Assembly: GCA_006538405.1 (NCBI GenBank)
Contig: BJKQ01000007.1
Location: 1,984,001 to 2,048,000 of the forward strand
Source of the DNA: Hansfordia pulvinata
Taxonomy: Eukaryota > Ascomycota > Sordariomycetes > Xylariales
DNA length: 64,000 nt
Direction of reading: 5' to 3'
Of this stretch, positions 24,098 to 35,465 are shown in pieces. Below the pieces are notes generated by a model. It was not told the DNA's origin and searched no databases. It was given only the letters and a program-made list of their open reading frames with translations. The translations under genes were made by a program, and so were the position numbers. Within the stretch, counting starts at the first letter, position 1; every line of letters starts with the position of its first letter.

Positions 24098-26462
24098 CAA
24101 GGCTCGGCGGGGGGGAGTGCTCCTGCGAGAGGTGGAGAAAGTGCGTGCTGATCTGCTGCTCGGTCTCCAGACACCCACGACACTGCTGTGACTGCCCAAT
24201 CGTGTCTCCCAAGCGCAGCCAGAATGGGAATTCCCGGCGGGCCCCTCTGGCTCAACCCCAATCAGCAGACAACCCCGGATTCCCATTCCGGCCAATCGGC
24301 CCGCCTCTCTGTCCTTGGGGCAATTCACGGCTCCCCTAACGCCGTCTCGCCGGCCTTTCACTGCCTAAATGGACCTGTCTGGCCAGTCCGTGTCGGCACT
24401 GATGCTGGCCGTCGCCCCAGGCACCTGGCCACGACACACCGAGGCCAGGGACATAGCTCGGCGACTGTTCTCGGACCTCATCAACGCCCTGACTGCACAC
24501 GCTCCATAACTGACCATGCTGCATCCCCGAGTCTCCGAATCGAATCGGTTGCCCCCTCTCCAACTTACGCATAGCCCCTCATTATGCCGCAAGGGTGGAT
24601 CAAAGCTCCGTGGACCCGCGCATGAACGAGTATCGTATGCGATCGTGTTCGACTGCGCATCTCGAAATCAGGGTGGCCACGCATTGCACCCTGACGAATG
24701 CGCATCACTGGCCCGGTATTTCCCACTTCCAGTCGTCATCACCACAAGGCAAAATGCTGCAAAAGCCCTCATCTGTCCGAAATGCGAGCCTCATGCGGTC
24801 TAATACAGAAGCCTAAGCCATAATGTCAGCAGCATCTCATTCTACAAGAAACCGGGGCGAAAGCGTTGCCATATCATTCCCGACGCCACCTTCGCTTTTG
24901 GGCCCATCAGCGGAAGGGTACATTGTCCCGGCGTTTCAACATGTCCAAGCCCGAGCCAGAGACGCCAATTGACAAGTTGGCCCCTTGGCCTCCTCCTTGG
25001 CGTCACTGCTCGCCTCAAAGTCGAAGATGATGTGCCATGGATTGGATAATGACGCCAGTCGATATCGGCGGAACTCTGAATCGACGATGTTCCAAGGTGC
25101 GTAGTTCGTCCCCCTCCCCTCAACGGCCCGAGCATGCGCGCAAACAATGCGCCGACTGATGGGAGCTCAGACTGACTGTCCGAAGCATAACACGCCCCGC
25201 ACGTGACGACCCTACTCACAAAACCCGAGATCCCGTGTCCGCGATCCCTCGCTTGCCAAGTGCTGCCATCGCGCCCTATATGATAACCGGAAACCAGGCA
25301 GCTCCAATTTCATCGACAGCCAGCTACGAATTGCGGCAGAAACATCAGCTCCTTCTGAAATGTTCAATTCAACGACCCATGGTACCCAGTTCAATTTCAC
25401 GGCGAACGAACGCACAAAGCGTAAGCAGAATCGGCTTCAGCTTAACAGACGAAACCTGCCTGTCCCACACTTTGTTGAGAGGTAGCTGGCAAATGCTATT
25501 GCAAATCGGACGCATTTGGGCGCATCAAACGGCTCACCAAGGAACCTCATGGAAGCGTTCAAAATACCTTAGAACTGCTCTGGCCACGTTGATGGGGCGA
25601 CTGTCACGGGCAGCACTTGCGAACGGTGCATCCTAGAAATCGGAGCAAGACGACGTTTCTGAGGATCGTCATGAGAATTCAGCAACGGAAGACACATATA
25701 CAAGTATTTGGCTCTGACAAACTACAAGATACGCTGGAACGATGGGACAAATGGCCAGAGAACAGATCCTGAAATATCGATTTGCAGTGTCCCCTACCAT
25801 CTGAGCTGCGCCACTGGAGCGCGCCGCCCGTGCGAATACGGGCGGATTCGCATTGCGTTGTGCAGTTCCACGGCCTATCTCCCTACCGAGCATTGCGGCT
25901 CTCCTGCCACCCACCCATGCGCTTCGCCATCGGATCCGACCGTGCTTTCGCAGGCCGCGCGGGAACGAAATTGCTACAGCCAATCAGCTTGCTTACCGCC
26001 CAAAATGGATCAGCTAGTAGGTGGGTCACCATCCCATACATCGGAGACGGAGGGATTGAAGCGACGATGCAAAAAGACGCGAGCACGACACGAAATAAGG
26101 CGACTCAACGGAAGCCAGTCCTCACAGCTAGGAAGCCACACTCGAACATGAGTCTCCCGAGCCGCGCAGCTGTCGCGTGGTGATGCGTGTCGCGCTGGCC
26201 CGTGATCCGCACTCGGAGACTTTCTGGCCATCAATGTCAGGGCGGTGCTTGTGATAACCCCTGAGGCGGCTGCTTTCGGACTCGGAAATCGTTGTTCATC
26301 ACTCAGCCGCTTCAAAATAACCTTGGACATTACAAACAATGGACCATCCTGGAAGGGAAGCGCAGTGTGAGTCGGGCAGGCGCCTTTGTCGGAACGCGCG
26401 CGCAGTCTTGCAGTCCGGATCCACGGAGGCCCGGACGAGCAGCTCGCTGCCTTCGACAGCGT

Positions 26463-26469
26463 TATAAAG
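26463..26469 (+). promoter_or_regulatory. TATA-like element upstream of AIF-like gene
   Basis: TATAAAG, about 175 bp before the ATG at 26642. Position and strand are suitable; untested. Confidence 0.35.
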
Positions 26470-26641
26470 ATAGTAGTTTCCGTTGAATTTTCAGATATCA
26501 TACAGATTACAGCTCATCGTCAGCCCTAAGCTAAGCTTGAGCTACAAGAATTTTCGGCTGAATACGTTTCTTATTGGCCTCTTTTTAAGTTCTCCTATTC
26601 TTACATCGACTTTTCAGCATCAACTCCTGTCGCACGCGGCC

Positions 26642-27880
26642 ATGACGAGGACTGTGGTCATTCTGGGCTCCGGCATGGCCGGCTTGCCTGTTGCTCACTA
26701 TCTCCTGGGAAAGACATCTGCCAAAGTCCCCGACTTGCGCGTGGTTCTCGTCTCGCCACATGACGAGTACTACTGGAAGATCGCCGCCCCGCGAGCCGTG
26801 ATCCCCGGGCAGCTGGCGGAGGAGAAGTACATGTATCCATTCGCCAAGGACTTTGCAAAATACCCGAGTGACAAGTACGAGCTGGTCCTCGGCAAGACCG
26901 AGGCGCTGGAGCCCGACGCCAACAAGGTCACCGTCAGGCTGAACGGCAGCGGCGCCTCGCGCACGATAGAGTACCACACGATCGTCGTGGCGACCGGCGC
27001 CAGGTACCGCGACGACATGCCGTGGAAGGAGCTCGCGACGACCGGGGAAACCAAGGCGGCCATCGCGGAGCTGCAGGCCAAGGTCAGGGACGCCGGGTCG
27101 ATCGTCGTGGGCGGCGCGGGCGTCACGGGCGTCGAGCTGGCGGGCGAGCTGGCCTCGGAGTACGGGCGGACCAAGAGCATCACGCTCGTGTCGTCGGACG
27201 GCCTGCCGCTCGAGGCCCGCTTGCTGGACCGGGTGCGTGTCTTCGCCCGCGACGAGCTCGTCAAGATGGGCGTGGGATTCGTGGGCGGGACGCGCGTGGA
27301 GAGCGTCACCAAGCTGGACGCCAGCGGGAAGACCAGGGTCGAGCTCAGCAGCGGCGAGGCCCTGACGGCCGACCTGTACCTGCCCACGACGGGGTTCGTG
27401 GCCAACAGCGAGTTCGCGCCGGCGCACATGCTGGTCGGGGGCGGGGACGGCCGGATGAGGCAGGACAGGCGGCTGCGGTCCCCGGGCTACGACAATGTGT
27501 GGGTGCTGGGCGACGTAGGCGACCTGCAGCCGGCGCAGGCCTTTTCGGCCGAGGGCCAGGCGAGGCACTTTATGAAGCAGGCCGAGGCGTACTTCAACAA
27601 CAGCAACGGCAAGAACAAGGACGGGACGGCAACGAAGACTGGGCAGACGAAGGGCGGGCAGCAGCAGCAGCAGCAGTTGTTGGGGGACGAGGACTACGCG
27701 TTCGACCCGACGGCGGTGCAGCTGGGCATGTCCATCGGGCGCAGCCGGGGCACGGGGCAGATGGGCGGCTGGAAGGTCTGGAGCCTCATAATCTGGTGGT
27801 TCAAGTGCCGCCACCTTGGGACCAACAAGGCAGCCCCTATCGCGGCGGGGCTGACGGGGGCGACTGGGGCTTGGCCTTGA
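26642..27880 (+). CDS. AIF/FSP1-like FAD-dependent NAD(P)H oxidoreductase
   Basis: A single exon of 412 residues. The FAD-binding Rossmann motif is at the very N-terminus (VVILGSGMAGLPVAHYLL, with GxGxxG at residues 9-14). An ATG-type motif TIVVATGARYR follows, then a second NAD(P)-binding motif SIVVGGAGVTGVELAGELAS, and the C-terminal FAD motif YDNVWVLGDVGDLQPAQAFS. This is the pyridine nucleotide-disulfide oxidoreductase fold of the AIFM2/FSP1 (AMID) group. It likely reduces quinones or similar acceptors at membranes. No presequence is visible because the Rossmann strand starts at residue 4. A Lys/Gly/Gln-rich insertion (GGQQQQQQLLGDED) lies before the C-terminal helix. A TATAAAG element is about 180 bp upstream (26463). 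The open frame extends further upstream without an ATG, so 26642 is the start. Confidence 0.88.
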   Translation: MTRTVVILGSGMAGLPVAHYLLGKTSAKVPDLRVVLVSPHDEYYWKIAAPRAVIPGQLAEEKYMYPFAKDFAKYPSDKYELVLGKTEALEPDANKVTVRLNGSGASRTIEYHTIVVATGARYRDDMPWKELATTGETKAAIAELQAKVRDAGSIVVGGAGVTGVELAGELASEYGRTKSITLVSSDGLPLEARLLDRVRVFARDELVKMGVGFVGGTRVESVTKLDASGKTRVELSSGEALTADLYLPTTGFVANSEFAPAHMLVGGGDGRMRQDRRLRSPGYDNVWVLGDVGDLQPAQAFSAEGQARHFMKQAEAYFNNSNGKNKDGTATKTGQTKGGQQQQQQLLGDEDYAFDPTAVQLGMSIGRSRGTGQMGGWKVWSLIIWWFKCRHLGTNKAAPIAAGLTGATGAWP

Positions 27881-28555
27881 ATGCTCTTTACCCTTTCCTT
27901 TTCCTTTTCTTGTTTTGTTTTTGGGATGAGTTGGTTTAAGCTGTCGTGGCTCGTCTTGTTTTGCTTTGAGCCGTTTCTTCTTCTTCTTTTCTTGGACGGT
28001 TTTCCTCGGCTGTCGTCTTTCACGGTAGTGTCTTTCTGTCTCGCTATGAGTAATGAATGTATTGGTTTATCAGTAGAGTGTATTCATATGCAGAACTTCA
28101 GTGAGCGAGGCTATGTATGCGGCTTAGTCATTGACGAGGCGCAGACTGTAGTGAGGAATTTGAACATTCGAGATGTCACCCCTTTTGGTCGGTGTTGTGT
28201 ACAGAAGGCCGAAGTTGTCCATGTGCGAGGAAGTTTAGTTTTTGTCCATGAGTAGACTTCTATCGCTGCCCGATGTGATGAACTGCCAAGTTGCCAAGTT
28301 GATAGAGAGCATGGCCACCGAGAAGTGCAAATCTGCCTAATCCAGACCAAAGGAGGGGGGAGAGGACCGTTCCTGTCTGCTCGCAAGTTGCGAACCACCG
28401 CCTGTCGTTACTTCGCTTTGCACAATGTGCCGAGGGACTTGCTTGCCAGGGAGAGACCGGCACGACTGCCTCGTATGTTGAATGAGGGCCACGATGGGAA
28501 AAACAATCAACAAGAAAACAAAATACTGAAGCCACCCCGAGAAACAAGCCCCGCG
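27881..28555. other. intergenic segment between convergent genes
   Basis: T-rich start (27890-28010), as expected for a 3' end of the AIF-like gene. No gene seen. Confidence 0.5.
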
Positions 28556-30677
28556 TCAATGCACGAGGCCCATGTCGGCGCGGCGCGCGACCTCCTCCCA
28601 GTAGCGAGCCGCGCCAGCGGTGCGCAGGCGGCGACCCCAGCCGGCGGCGAAGGGGAGGAAGGCGGCGCAGGCGGCGAGGGCGACGAGGGCGACGCAGACG
28701 AAGGCGTCGCGCAGGCCGAGCGCCTCGACCCAGGGGTCGATGCCGTAGCCGACGGCGAAGCTCATCGTGTTGCGGACGAGGATGCACGAGGCCAGGGCGT
28801 CGCCGGCGACGTCGCGGTAGCTGTCGACCAGGTAGGTGAGGGCGAGGACGGCTCCTGCGGCGTTGGCGAAGGCGGTGGCCGGCATGGCGGCGGCGACGAG
28901 GCCGGACCAGTGGACCCCCGCCGCGGCGCCGCAGCCCCAGAGCACGAGGGCGCCGGGGAGCAGGAGGGTCGGCAGCGCCAGGAGCCAGAGGCGGTGCTCG
29001 GGCTCCGAGATGCCGCCGTTGCGACGCGCGCGCCACAGCATAAAGCGGTCGGACAGCGCGCCTGTGTACAACGATCTGGGGTCGCAGGGGCAGGTGGGAT
29101 AAGACTGGTTAGCTACGTTTGTTTGTGAGGCTTTTTTTTCCCCCTGAATTTCTTTTTCCCGCGGGATGATGTGGGTGAGAGGGGACGATGTGTTGAAAGA
29201 AGAATGCCGTGGCTTGTTGTTGTTGGCTAAACAGCAGGGCGGGAGGAAGAGTTCGAGTGGATGAAGGGGCTATCATTGCAGGGCGATGATGGGGGGAAGG
29301 GGAATCGAAGAGGAATCCATGCTATAGGGGGGGACTCACGCAACAGCCACGCCGATGCAGCACGAGATGTAGCTCAGCCCGACCATGGCCGGGCGGAAAT
29401 TGTAAGGGCTACCGCCGAGGATGACGGAGCTGGTGGCGTTGAGGATGTTGAAGAAGATGAGGTAGGTGCCGTAGCTGAAGCCCGAGTAGAAGACGACGGG
29501 CCACGTCAGCAGCCGCAGTGCCTGCCACGCCCGCCAGTGCATCATGAAGGGCCGCGGCTTGTCCACCAGCGACAGCTTCTGCGCCCACGTCTTGGTGCTT
29601 TTACTCGTGGGCCCCTCTGGCCTGGAGTTCCCCTCGCCGCTTCGGCCGTTGGTGCTGTCGGGGACCAGACGCCCTCTGGAAGCAGCTGCGCCCGCTTGGT
29701 TGGCATCGACCGGCGGCGTCTTCTTTTCGCCATTGCTGCCGAGGCGATTATCATAAACAGCAGCCGCAGCAGAAGCAGTATCAGAAGTAAGAGGAGTTGT
29801 AGTAGCAGCAGTAGCAGCCACGGAAAGCCCCGCGGCGCGCCGGTCGTAGTTTGTCTCCTCGAGGAAGAGCAGGATGAAGACAAAGGCGGCGGCGCAGAAT
29901 ATGGCGGCCATGTAGAAGACCCAGCGATGGCCGGCGGCGTCGTTGACGAAGCCGCAGACGACGGGGGCGAGGAAGTTGGAGCCGACGAGGACGAAGGCGT
30001 ACCAGGCCATGTATGTGCCGCGCTCGTGGGCGAAGAAGAGGTCGGCGACCGAGGTCTCGGGCAGGGCCTCGATGGGGGCGGCGAAGAAGCCCGAGACGAC
30101 GTTCTTGGCGATCCAGGCGGCCCGGCCGCGGGCGTCGGGTCCCCACGCCGTCAGCGCCGCTAGCGCCGCCATGGTCGCCACGTACGTCGCCCGCTTGCCG
30201 TACTGCAGGGCGAAGGGCTGCCAGAAGAGCAGGCCCCAGCCGCACAGCAGGAACATGTAGCCCGTGCCCGCGTTGATGTCGGCCACGGCGACGCCCAGCG
30301 CTTCGGACAGCGGCGTCGAGATGGAGTAGACGAGCGACAGCGAGAAGCCGTTGGCAGCCGTGTAGCTTGGGTGTGTCTGCAGTCAGCGACCAAGAAAGAC
30401 ACGGCTGAATGCGGATGAGAGGAGGCAAGAGGGGGTCGTGGCAGGAGCTCGCTCACACAAGAACGCACGCCAGCGCCAGCCTCTTGCGGGCCGGTGTCCA
30501 GTTCAACGGGTCGTCCGGATCGTCCGACGGCGCGGGTACGAGCACCACGTCCTTGAGGTCGCCAGCATGCCGGGCGTCCAGAGTGTGCTCGAGGTCGACG
30601 AGGTGCACCGTTCCAGGCGGCGGCATCGGCTGCTGCTGCTCGTTGCCGATATCGACATCTCGCGGCGACGAAAGCAT
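28556..30677 (-). CDS. MFS transporter, HOL1-like (DHA1 type)
   Basis: Exons 30677..30457, 30365..29340 and 29075..28556 give about 588 residues. The N-terminal cytosolic part carries DDPLNWTPARKR, the (D)PxNW motif preceding helix 1 in fungal HOL1-type and related drug/H+ antiporters. About twelve hydrophobic helices follow, with conserved pieces YMFLLCGWGLLFWQPFALQYGKR, ETSVADLFFAHERGTYMAWY and FLEETNYDRR. A 90-residue Ser/Thr/Gly-rich cytosolic loop separates helices 6 and 7, as usual for the group. A plasma-membrane proton-coupled transporter is inferred; the substrate is unknown. Intron 1 splices best from GTGAGC at 30456 to an AAG acceptor (VLV-YTAANGF); a CAG acceptor 9 nt upstream with a GTGTGA donor also keeps the frame, so the junction is not settled. 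Confidence 0.87.
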
Positions 30678-31941
30678 CGCGGGCTGTACCTCCTCTCTCT
30701 CTCTCTCTCTTTTCTTTCAGATAACCGTGCTTCGGGACAGCCAGATAGCCTATGCGTATTTTTCGCAGCTGGTGATGCCCCACGGTCGGCCCGTACTACT
30801 GAGAACAAGGACGAGCGTTCAATCTGCCCTCTCCGATTCAGATCGACGAAGCTGTAGCTCAAGGGTGTCTCTGCCAGTTGGCGAGGAGGGGACAGGGGAC
30901 ACGAGCGCGTCGCCCAAATCGGCGCCGTGAAACCCTCTTGTAGGATTCTCCCTTGCTCGTTGTGGCGCCCGCTTCACTGACACATCCTCTGGCCCATCCC
31001 GTCCTGGCTCTGCGCTGAGACTGTGAGACAAAGTGCCGAGACCGGGCCCGAGGGGTAGCGGGTTTGGGAGTAGCACTGGCGACGCCCACCCCGCGGCACA
31101 TGCGTCCGTGGCCTGCAGATCCTATCAGAGCCCCTGCCAACTGCCGCTGCCCCTCAGATCCCGCGATGGTCGTGCATCAGATAGCGCTTATCCTCGGGCC
31201 GGCTGCAGCTCGTCAGTGGCTCGATCTCTGAAGCTAACTCACCACTACCCAACTTAGAGGGTTGGACTTGCTGGGGCTCAGCGGGCGGAACGCTGCGAGG
31301 CTGGCCCTCCTCATCTTCGACCAGTGCTACAACGCGGAGCTCTCTTTCGTCAAGGTCTTTGTTGTTGTGAAGGTGTCCCAGAGTCCCTTGCTTCACAGCA
31401 CCCTCTCCAATCGTCATCGTTCGCGTCGCGCCTGAAAGTTGCAGATCCTCCCCCCTGCCGAGCTGTCGTATCCCTCCATGCCATCTGTGACCCCGCCCAG
31501 TTGCGAGCTGCAGGCAATTCTGCAAGAATCCTCTCACCCGATTGCGCTGGGAAGACGACATTATCAGAACGTTACACGCATACTCCTAAATTCAAGGATC
31601 TTGGGAAACCTCATCGCCCAGTTTACCTGCTTCGCTACAGAAAGGTAAAAACTGCCTCTCAGTTGTCACGTCTGATCCCAGCCTTTGGGTGCTCCCAAGG
31701 GCTCCACACAGGCATCAGGTATCATCACAAGCTTTTTGCCGGGTTCGTATTAGGAATTCGAGAGTTGGAGCTGCGATAAGGCAAGGTGAATGAGATGCGG
31801 GAAGACGGGCCTATGGGTATCTCGAATCATCGAATTCCGAATGGCCGATGTTGACGCCACCAACTTCGGGAAAAACAAGAGTATCGCTTTCTATGTGGTT
31901 TTGGAACCCACAACTCCATCCAACACGCGTCGCCGTGAGAA
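30678..31941. other. intergenic segment upstream of MFS gene
   Basis: Promoter and leader of the MFS gene plus the 3' side of the Ctk1 gene. It holds a CT/GA tract (30691-30712) directly upstream of the MFS ATG. No gene recognised. Confidence 0.5.
30691..30712. repeat. (CT)n tract in MFS leader
   Basis: CT units on the plus strand, i.e. GA on the transcribed sense strand, 15-35 nt before the ATG of the transporter. Confidence 0.8.
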
Positions 31942-34900
31942 TCACCCTTGGTTCGTACTCGCGGGCTGCACATCCAAATGAGGCCTCTTGGCACTGGGCT
32001 GCGCCTCATGCGTCGACAGTGGCCTCTTCTTCTCTTTCTCTTTGCTCTCTTTGGCCCGCCTGGCTTCTCGTTCCTGCTTCTCCTTTTCGCGCCGGAGTGC
32101 CTTAGACTCGAACTCGTGCCAATCTCCCTCGATGTTGGCGAGCCTGGCGGATCTGTTAGTTGGGCGGGCAATAAGAACTGGAGAAGGGTCCGATACTTAC
32201 TCAACGGCTTGTCTTGGCGGCGGGTCCTCCGTCGTGAAATAAGGGTGCTTCAGAACCTCGGCAGCGGACGGGCGCTTGGCCGGGTCGTATTGAAACATGG
32301 AGGTGAGAAGGTCGAAAGCAGCGGCAGAGAGCTTCTCACGATATTTCTCGGCAAACACATTCGGCTTGCGGTACCCTGGACGGAGCAACACAAACCAGGG
32401 CATATCCACAAAACCCGGCCACTCGGCCTTGTTGGGGGTTCCGAGGATGGCGTATATCTTGTCGAGTTGGCTGATTTCGCCGCCATCGCCAGGGAAGATA
32501 GCGTGGCGCGTGAATATTTCCACCATGACACAAGCAGCACTCCAGATGTCGACAGCCGCAACATACTGGGTTTCACCCAGCAGGAGCTCAGGGGACCTGT
32601 ACCAGATGGTGACCACTCTGTTCGTGTAGTCGTACTGGTGGCGTTTGGCAAAGAACCGCGCAAGGCCGAAATCTGCCAGTTTGAGCACGCCGTCACTGCT
32701 GACCAGAATGTTTGCCGCCTTGATGTCGCGGTGCAGAACGCCCCGTGCATGCAGATAGTCGAGGCCCTCGAACATTTGCAGTGCAAGGTGCTTCCTCTGA
32801 GCCGGATCCAGTGTGTAGGAAGGATGGTTCAGCAACCCCGTCAAGTCGTGAGCAGAATATTCAAACACCATGTAGCAATGGTTGGATTCGACCATGATTT
32901 CCTGGAGGTTGACGATATTGGGGTGCCTGAGGGATTGAAGCAGTTTGACTTCACGAATGGCTGTCACTGGGAAGCCATCTCGCTCGCCTTCCATGCGTAT
33001 CCTCTTCAAGGCAACCATGCGGCCCGTGTACACATTGGTCCCTTTGAAAACCTTGCCATATGTGCCCGAGCCCACAACCGACTCATTTCCGGGCTTTCGG
33101 AAGAACACGGATGGCGATTCTCTCCAGTTGGCAGGCAGCACTGGCTTGGGCTTCAGCTTTCTCTCCACCTTCTTGACCATGCGGGTCTTGGGTGGCTCGG
33201 GAGGTCGCCGTTGCCGTTCACCTCGAGGCTCCCCTCTGGCTTCTGCACGACCTTCAACTCGGGCATCATGCCTCGGATCAGCCCTAGGATCGACTCTCTG
33301 CTCGCCCCTCGTGTCAGCCCTCATATCGGATCTCGAGTCGGGCCTCGAGTCGAATCTCGTATCTGCTCTCGAGTCCACCCTTGCGTCGCCACGTGCCCGT
33401 GTAGACGCCGGCTCCCGCGGAGTGTCGCGCGGCAGGTCCCTCTCGCGGTCGTCGACGGGTTGGGACTCCTTCCTGGGAAGAGCACTGAATTTTTGAGAAA
33501 TCTCGGGCTTTGGAGTCGCCACAGGTCCCTTGGAGGTCGCTTTGAAAGCAAAACTGAACTTCGAGTTGGATGATCCTGTAGGGGCTGGACGATCAGGCGG
33601 CGGCATCTGTTCGTGGTGGTCGTCTTCATCGCGGCGGTCGGTTCGTGACTCTTGGTCGTGCTCCCCGCGAGACTCATCAGCAACGCCTTCCATGACCTCG
33701 GACCGGGGGACGCCGTCGTTGTTGTGCAAATTGCGTGATGATTTCGGAAACTGGGGCGATCCTTCTCGAGAACGACCGCGTTGTGTGCCGTTGTCATCAG
33801 CCGAGCTAACCGTATTCCACCGTGGGCGAGAACTCGACGACACTTGTTGACCTGCGCCTTGAGCAGAATGAACGCCGCCGCGAACCCGTGTAAATCCACG
33901 ACCGGGCCGCGATAGGTCACCTGAAGTGTCAGGGGGTGAGCCGCTGTGATCGCGGCGTCGGCGGGACCCATTCACGTAGTCGCCGCCATCTTGATGATGG
34001 CGAGAGAGAGGTCCGCTATACTGAGTTAGCGAGGTCGAGATCACTGGGGAAAACATCATTAAATGTCATACCTTGAAGACTCTTGGTCGACATCATAGTC
34101 TCTGCGATTGCCTCCGTGGGACGACCGAGATTGGGGAGAGCGATGGAACGACTCGTCCGAACGGTATTCGGGGGAATGATCGTGACGGGGGTCCTTGTAG
34201 TAGTCGTGGGAGGACTGGGCCTTTGAAGTTTGATCATCAAAACTGCCTTCGCGCTCCCCGCGTCTTAGTGACCTGACCTCTATGCTGTTTGCACCCGAGG
34301 CAGAGCCAGGCAGGCCGCGCGGATCGTCCCGATGAGACTTGCCCCTCTTTCGCCGACGTCCTTTTGCATCTCTTGGTGACTCGGGCGGATAATCGTGCCC
34401 CGGAGACTCGGACAGCCGGTGGGGGGAACGGCGAGACGGGTGGCGGGAGGACGAATCGCCAGAGCTAGGCCCTGGTCGTGATGGGATGGAGGGCGAATGG
34501 TTGCGGGACCGCGAAGATCGGCGAGAGGAGGGCTTGGGGGAAGGACTGAGGTTATGGTATCTGGCCTCATGCCGCGGGCCGGATGGAGGCGCACGGCTTC
34601 TATCGTACTCATTGGCCGCATCGTCCCGGGAGCGGCTGGGTTGACGATGATGCCTGGCTTGTGAACGCAGGTCAGCAGGCTTGGTGCCAGGTTGACCGGG
34701 CGAGTCACCTCGGCGAGTCGGAGGCGATAGTGATCTCTGGCGGCCGTGGCGCACATCAGCAGATTTGTGCGGAGGTGCCACGGGTGACCTCTCGCTGTCT
34801 CGTTGGTCGCTGCGGTCCCGCCTACCGGGTTTCTTTGTGCGAGAAGAGTGTAAAGGGCTGCGGCTCCGACTGGTACTGCGTCTCCTCTTCGACGGAGGCG

Positions 34901-35465
34901 GCGACAGCGAACGACCACGTCCAGGATAAGGGCTCAAACCATCGGGGCCTGGGCGATGCCTGGGCGATGTAGGTATGCGGCGGGGTGCAGAGGCGTGATG
35001 TCGTGCACGATCGGACTTATAATCGTCTTTGTCGTCGTCGTGGGCAGTAGGGCGGTGCCTTGAGCTGGGGCTTTGCTCACGTTGGCGAGAGGCCCGACGC
35101 GGGTGGTCCTTGTCGTGTCTGCCACTTGGATCATCGCTGCCACGAACACCTCCTCTATCCCGACTCCTGCCACGGCCACGATCTCTTTCTCTCTCGCCAT
35201 CTCTGTCTCTGACACGGTCTCTGTCGCGGTCCCGACCTCGGTCTCGGTCTCGGTTTCGGTCCCTATCTCGATCCCTATCCCGATCGCGGCCGCGGTCCCT
35301 ATCTCTAGTATGGTCCCTGGATCGTTGACTGAGATAGCTGTGGCCGGGAGGGCGGCGGGCGGTTGGGGACAAAGAGCGCAAGCGATCACGCGAGTCGAGG
35401 GCCGCAGAAGACCGGGGATCGCGGTCTCTGCGGCGATCATCGTGGGTGCTTCTCTCACGCGTCAT
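31942..35465 (-). CDS. ctk1: Ctk1/CDK12-type RNA polymerase II CTD kinase
   Basis: Exons 35465..34072, 34015..32201 and 32152..31942 give 1139 residues. The N-terminal 700 residues are an SR/RD-rich disordered region with long RDRDRD-type runs, as in CDK12/13 and fungal Ctk1. The kinase domain covers about 775-1065: glycine loop VGSGTYGKVFKG (779), catalytic Lys 802 in VALKRIR, cyclin-contact helix PVTAIRE (the PITAIRE-type signature of the Ctk1/CDK12 group), HRDIKAAN with catalytic Asp 895, DFG Asp 913, and T-loop Thr 934 in TNRVVTIWYR. The tail has EGDWHEFESKALRREKEKQE and a basic nuclear-type segment. It phosphorylates the Pol II CTD during elongation. Exon 2 must start at the TATAG acceptor ending at 34016 (branch CTAAC nearby); the nearer CAG breaks the frame. 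Uncorrected single-exon calls would lose either the SR region or the C-terminal 70 residues. Confidence 0.93.

Larger units (their letters stand above)
22429..26641. other. 4.2 kb intergenic region
   Basis: Promoter of FDH on the left, promoter of the AIF-like gene on the right. It contains an AT-dinucleotide stretch near 22499, many GGTAGGTA/TACCTACC motif copies (22807-22830, 23283-23350, 23456) and a short tandem duplication at 24044. Open frames are short, overlap on several strands and resemble nothing known. Confidence 0.5.

Noticed and set aside
26585..27939. Long frames on both strands overlapping the AIF-like gene (409 and 305 codons)
   Set aside because: Their translations are Arg/Pro/Gly-rich and unlike any protein; the AIF-like frame has all its motifs.
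28325..30163. Plus-strand frames of 267 and 300 codons over the MFS gene
   Set aside because: Antisense shadows; Ala/Glu/Gly-rich with no transmembrane or other pattern.
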